Shown: positions 5,441 to 8,412 of the stretch, in pieces | Position numbering within the stretch: position 1 is the stretch's first letter | Layout of the letters: each line of letters opens with the position of its first letter | Source: Bacteroidia bacterium | GTDB lineage: Bacteria > Bacteroidota > Bacteroidia > Bacteroidales > UBA5342 | DNA: 8,412 nt | Direction: 5' to 3' | Assembly: GCA_030433225.1 (NCBI GenBank) | Contig: JAUIMD010000060.1 | Span: forward strand, 1-8,412 | Translations under genes and position numbers: made by a program | The notes under the pieces: generated by a model | What the model was told of the DNA's origin: nothing | Database searches by the model: none | Seen by the model: only the letters and a program-made list of their open reading frames with translations

Positions 5441-7711
5441 TTACGAAAATTCATCAAACGCAATTTGTGCATCCTTCACTCCATGTGCATACAAGCTGGC
5501 TTTCATTCTTTGAATCATTGCCGGAGGGCCACACAGGTAAAACTCTTTTTGGGGCAGGTTTTCGGTTTGTTTCAGGTAGTTTTCCTCCACTACCTTGTGA
5601 ATGAATCCGGTGTGTGATTTCCAGTTATCTTCAGGCAAGGGGTCGGATAAAGCCACCTGAAAACTGAAGTTGGGAAAGGTCTTTTCCAGGGCAGTGAAAT
5701 ACTCGCTATAAAAAAGTTCTTTAAGGGAGCGTGCTCCGTACCAATAACTTATTTTTCGTCCGGATTGAAGCGTTTCGAGCAAATATGAAATATGCGAACG
5801 CAAGGGCGCCATGCCTGCACCACCCCCAATGTATACCATTTCCTTATCACCGGGTTTTATATGGAAATCTCCGTGAGGCCCATAGGCTTTTACTGTATCG
5901 CCAGGTTTTAGGGTGAATACATACCCTGAGCCTACCCCCACGCTGTAATTTTTACCTGGGGGCGGGGTGGATAAACGAACATTAAAACGCAGGAGTTCGT
6001 CTGAATCGGGATTGGAAGCAAAAGAATAATTGCGTTTAACCACCATAGGGTTGTGAATAAAGTGCCGGAATATTCCATTGTCTTTCCATTCCTGCTTAAA
6101 AGGTGCCGCTACATCCACCTCTTCCAGTGTGCTTTCAAATGCCGGAATTTCAAACTGAAGGTACTCACCTGCCCGGTAAGCAAACGAATCCAGCGGACGC
6201 AGAACCAGTTCCTTTATGTAGGTAGCCACATGAGTATTGCTTACCACTTCAAAAGTGCGGGCCAGGTTTTCTTCGGCAAGACCGGCACCTTCGGCATGGC
6301 CAATGTTCAGGTAAAGGGTGTTGTTTTCAATTTTTACGGGGTAGGTTTTCAAACCAATACACACCGGAGGACGCGCCACCGTGCCATCGTTCATGTTAAA
6401 ACGGCCATTGTGCTTGGCACACTCAATTTGTTTGCCAATAACCATACCGTCAGTCAGGTGGGTATTTCCATGGGTACAAATGCCTTCACTGGCATAATAT
6501 TCATCTTCCGCAGTACGGTATACGGCGTAGGTGTGTTGGTCAAAGTCAAAGCGCAGCACATCGTTTTTCTTCAATACTTCCTGGTTGCCCACCTCAATCC
6601 ATCCATCCTTTAGTGTGGATGAATGACCGATAATGGCTTCACTTGTAGATGGACGTACTGTTTTATGGGCTGTGGCCGGTAATTCACGTACGGCATAAAA
6701 TTCGGTATCGCTTGCCTGTTTTATTAAGGTTGGAATTATTTCCTTGTACGTTTCCACCAACCCGTTATAAGGAGCCGGACAATCATGTTTAATCAGCTCA
6801 TGCAGTTGGGGCAGGGCATGGTAAGGTACCAACGGAAACATGTGATGTTCCACATGGTAATTCATATTCCAATACAAATACCGGTGAATGCGGTTCATGT
6901 AAACCGTACGACAATTCAAACGGTGGTCCAGTACATTTTCTGCCAGTCCTGCGTGTTGGGTGGTACCATAAATCACCATTAGCCAGGATCCTAAAAAAGT
7001 AGGTAAGCCAATGTAAAACAGCGGCAACCATGATTGCAAATAAATGGCAAGGGCAATTACAGCACCATAAATAAGCAGGTAAATGCGGGCGGTGCGAATG
7101 AGTTTTTTATTCTCACTTTTGGGCATGTACAGGGCTATAACGGGGTCAATTTTACCGGTGGAATGTTTCAGCATGAGTTTAAACTCATTGATGGTACTCA
7201 ACACTACAAACATTTGCACCACACGCTCCCAGAGTTTTGGCGGGCGTGGTACGGCAATTTCGGGGTCGCGGCCTCGAATGATGGTATCGCTGTGGTGGCG
7301 GGTATGGCTCCAGCGCCAGGCCACCGATTGGCGCACTACCATAAAAGAGGCAATTTCGTACAGGGCTTTGTTCATCCAATCGGTTTTAAAGGCGGTACCA
7401 TGGCTGGATTCGTGCCAGCGTGAGTCGGAAGTGGACGCATACAGCACACTGTAAATTACATAAGGCGCGATTACCCACCAGGTTCCCCAGGTTAAAAAAA
7501 CAAGGTATCCCGAACCAAAAATAAGGGCGAACCAAAGCAATGTGTCTCTTATGGCAGGGCCGTTTTTACGAACCAGCAGTTCCTTCATTTTTTCCCTGGG
7601 TACGCTGGTGGTGTACCATTGTGCTTCAGCAAGCCCTTTTTCCAGCGCACGTTCCGCTTCCACTCCATTAAGGCGATAATCACGTTGTTCTTTGGTCTGA
7701 GATTCCATCAT
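5441..7711 (-). CDS. Membrane fatty acid desaturase/hydroxylase fused to Rieske ferredoxin and NqrF-like NADH reductase
   Basis: A 756-residue three-part redox enzyme. Residues about 1-340 form a membrane di-iron desaturase/hydroxylase with hydrophobic spans near 55-92, 205-225 and 228-250. Its histidine boxes are H100-x3-H104, H136-x2-H139-H140 and H286-x2-H289-H290, plus H253 in TTQHAG; the pattern resembles MocD-type oxygenases. Residues about 366-471 form a MocE-like Rieske domain, C412-T-H414 then C431-x2-H434, spacing CxH-x16-CxxH. Residues about 485-756 form an FAD/NADH reductase with R560-N-Y-S-F-A-S for flavin, GGGAGMAPLRSHI (629-641) for NADH and YLCGPPAM (725-732), closely recalling the C-terminal part of NqrF. 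A single uninterrupted frame covers all three. Inferred role: electrons pass NADH to FAD to [2Fe-2S] to di-iron centre to O2 for modifying a lipid or hydrocarbon. The substrate is unknown. ATG at 7711 is chosen; 7708 is an equal alternative. It is transcribed alone. Confidence 0.93.
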   Translation of the reverse strand: MMESQTKEQRDYRLNGVEAERALEKGLAEAQWYTTSVPREKMKELLVRKNGPAIRDTLLWFALIFGSGYLVFLTWGTWWVIAPYVIYSVLYASTSDSRWHESSHGTAFKTDWMNKALYEIASFMVVRQSVAWRWSHTRHHSDTIIRGRDPEIAVPRPPKLWERVVQMFVVLSTINEFKLMLKHSTGKIDPVIALYMPKSENKKLIRTARIYLLIYGAVIALAIYLQSWLPLFYIGLPTFLGSWLMVIYGTTQHAGLAENVLDHRLNCRTVYMNRIHRYLYWNMNYHVEHHMFPLVPYHALPQLHELIKHDCPAPYNGLVETYKEIIPTLIKQASDTEFYAVRELPATAHKTVRPSTSEAIIGHSSTLKDGWIEVGNQEVLKKNDVLRFDFDQHTYAVYRTAEDEYYASEGICTHGNTHLTDGMVIGKQIECAKHNGRFNMNDGTVARPPVCIGLKTYPVKIENNTLYLNIGHAEGAGLAEENLARTFEVVSNTHVATYIKELVLRPLDSFAYRAGEYLQFEIPAFESTLEEVDVAAPFKQEWKDNGIFRHFIHNPMVVKRNYSFASNPDSDELLRFNVRLSTPPPGKNYSVGVGSGYVFTLKPGDTVKAYGPHGDFHIKPGDKEMVYIGGGAGMAPLRSHISYLLETLQSGRKISYWYGARSLKELFYSEYFTALEKTFPNFSFQVALSDPLPEDNWKSHTGFIHKVVEENYLKQTENLPQKEFYLCGPPAMIQRMKASLYAHGVKDAQIAFDEFS

Positions 7712-7862
7712 TCCGATTGAAGAATTTATAAAAGTTAGCGTCTAAAAATATAAAATTTATGCCAGCCTATATCTTCTGTTTTAATAAAGTCTTAATTAGG
7801 GATGAGTAAAATTCCCGGGCGAAGGCCGCGCTGTTGAAAAGAAGAATCACTATTTTACGGTT
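7712..7862. other. Divergent intergenic region, probably holding two promoters
   Basis: These 151 bp separate the start of the fused desaturase gene (-) from the alkyltransferase gene (+), so promoters in both directions are expected. On the minus strand TAACTTTT (7737 to 7730) and TATATTTT (7752 to 7745) each match TAnnTTTG except at the last base, and neither has a clear TTG partner upstream. On the plus strand TATTTTAC at 7851-7858 follows a TTG at 7834-7836 with a short spacer. None is good enough to name as the promoter. I see no RNA gene, operator-like long inverted repeat or small ORF here. Confidence 0.5.
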
Positions 7863-8412
7863 ATGATTAAAAACAATGAGGAATTGGAAATGACAAAGGA
7901 TATTGTTGTACGTTATTATACCTCTACCATGGGTGAACTGGTGTTAGGAACGTTCCAAAACAAAATCTGCCTTTGCGACTGGCGCTACCGCAAAATGCGT
8001 GACGCCATTGACCAACGTATACAAACCCATTTGTCGGCCGCATACCGCTTGGGAGATTCACCACTTTTGCATCGGCTTTGCGGGCAGTTAGATGCTTATT
8101 TTGCAGGTAAACTAAAGCAATTTGATGTACCTCTTCTCCTGGCAGGCAGTACTTTTCAATGTTCTGTTTGGAACGCCTTACAAACTATCCCGTATGGCAA
8201 AACAACATCGTATTTAGCGTTATCCCAAACGCTGGGCAACGAAAAAGCCATTAGGGCAGTGGCCGCTGCTAACGGGGCAAATGCATTGGCCTTGCTGGTT
8301 CCGTGCCATCGGGTAGTGGGCAGTAACGGCAAGTTAATCGGTTACGCCGGAGGGTTACGGGCTAAGCAACAGTTGCTGGCTCTCGAAGCCCCGGATACCC
8401 TTTTACAACTTG
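7863..8412 (+). CDS. Methylated-DNA--[protein]-cysteine S-methyltransferase, 3' end cut by window edge
   Basis: A suicide DNA-repair protein that moves the alkyl group from O6-alkylguanine onto its own cysteine. Reading from ATG at 7863 gives 183 codons open to the window end, close to a complete alkyltransferase of about 170-185 residues. Seen in sequence: the active-site P147-C148-H149-R150 within LLVPCHRVVGSNG, then YAGGL (161-165). Before it is the helix-turn-helix region from TIPYGKTTSY through NEKAIRAVAAANGAN, with the Arg finger R131 and the hinge Asn N140 at the spacing known from human MGMT. The N-terminal CLCDWRYRK (36-44) is typical of Bacteroidota homologues. A second in-frame ATG at 7890 has GAGGAA at 7878-7883, 6 nt upstream, and may be the true start, giving MTKDIVVRYY. 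It is divergent from the fused desaturase. There is no sign of an Ada sensor domain within the window. Confidence 0.93.
   Translation, partial: MIKNNEELEMTKDIVVRYYTSTMGELVLGTFQNKICLCDWRYRKMRDAIDQRIQTHLSAAYRLGDSPLLHRLCGQLDAYFAGKLKQFDVPLLLAGSTFQCSVWNALQTIPYGKTTSYLALSQTLGNEKAIRAVAAANGANALALLVPCHRVVGSNGKLIGYAGGLRAKQQLLALEAPDTLLQL

Noticed and set aside
6053..6613. 186-codon plus-strand ORF opposite the Rieske region
   Set aside because: It lies wholly antisense to the fused redox gene, whose motifs are intact, and its translation shows no recognisable domain.
7811..7824. CCCGGG palindrome in the divergent region as an operator
   Set aside because: Only six bases are perfectly symmetric with weak flanking symmetry, which is common by chance.
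1..8412. Defence system, CRISPR array, prophage or transposon
   Set aside because: No repeat-spacer pattern, integrase, transposase, terminal inverted repeats or known defence domains were seen; the genes are metabolic, surface and repair functions.

Overview
The window is most likely chromosomal DNA from a member of the Bacteroidota, probably an aerobic Cytophagales-like lineage. This is inferred from three things: the style of the RF1, orotidine-phosphate decarboxylase and methyltransferase proteins; start sites that mostly lack strong Shine-Dalgarno sequences; and a TAnnTTTG-type promoter element just before the polyprenyl synthase. Base composition looks even throughout. I see no rRNA, tRNA, CRISPR array, insertion sequence or phage gene.

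Layout: (1) At 1-1625 (+) lie the 3' part of prfA (release factor 1), cut by the window's left edge, and pyrF. They are 32 bp apart and end at a hairpin terminator at 1654-1679. (2) At 1722-2210 (-) is a guanine deaminase of the small zinc (CDA-fold) family, convergent with pyrF. The terminator is A-rich on one side and T-rich on the other, so it can serve both genes. (3) At 2301-5435 (+) is a tight three-gene run: a trans-prenyl diphosphate synthase, a GT9 (heptosyltransferase-like) glycosyltransferase starting at TTG 4 nt after the previous stop, and a GT4 glycosyltransferase overlapping its neighbour by ATGA. The run joins an isoprenoid chain-building enzyme to two sugar transferases, which suggests surface-glycan or lipid-carrier work. 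(4) At 5441-7711 (-) is one 756-residue protein, convergent with the GT4 gene at a gap of only 5 bp. (5) At 7863 (+), divergent from it and running off the right edge, is an O6-alkylguanine-DNA alkyltransferase.

The most interesting item is the 756-residue protein. It joins in one chain a membrane di-iron desaturase/hydroxylase of MocD type, a MocE-type Rieske [2Fe-2S] ferredoxin, and an FAD/NADH reductase that resembles the C-terminal part of NqrF from the Na+-pumping NADH:quinone reductase more than ordinary ferredoxin reductases. It therefore looks like a self-contained NADH-to-O2 electron chain for a membrane oxygenase or desaturase whose substrate is unknown. Smaller points of interest are a small residue (Ser) at the chain-length-setting position of the prenyl synthase, the TTG start, and the near-touching convergent gene pair.
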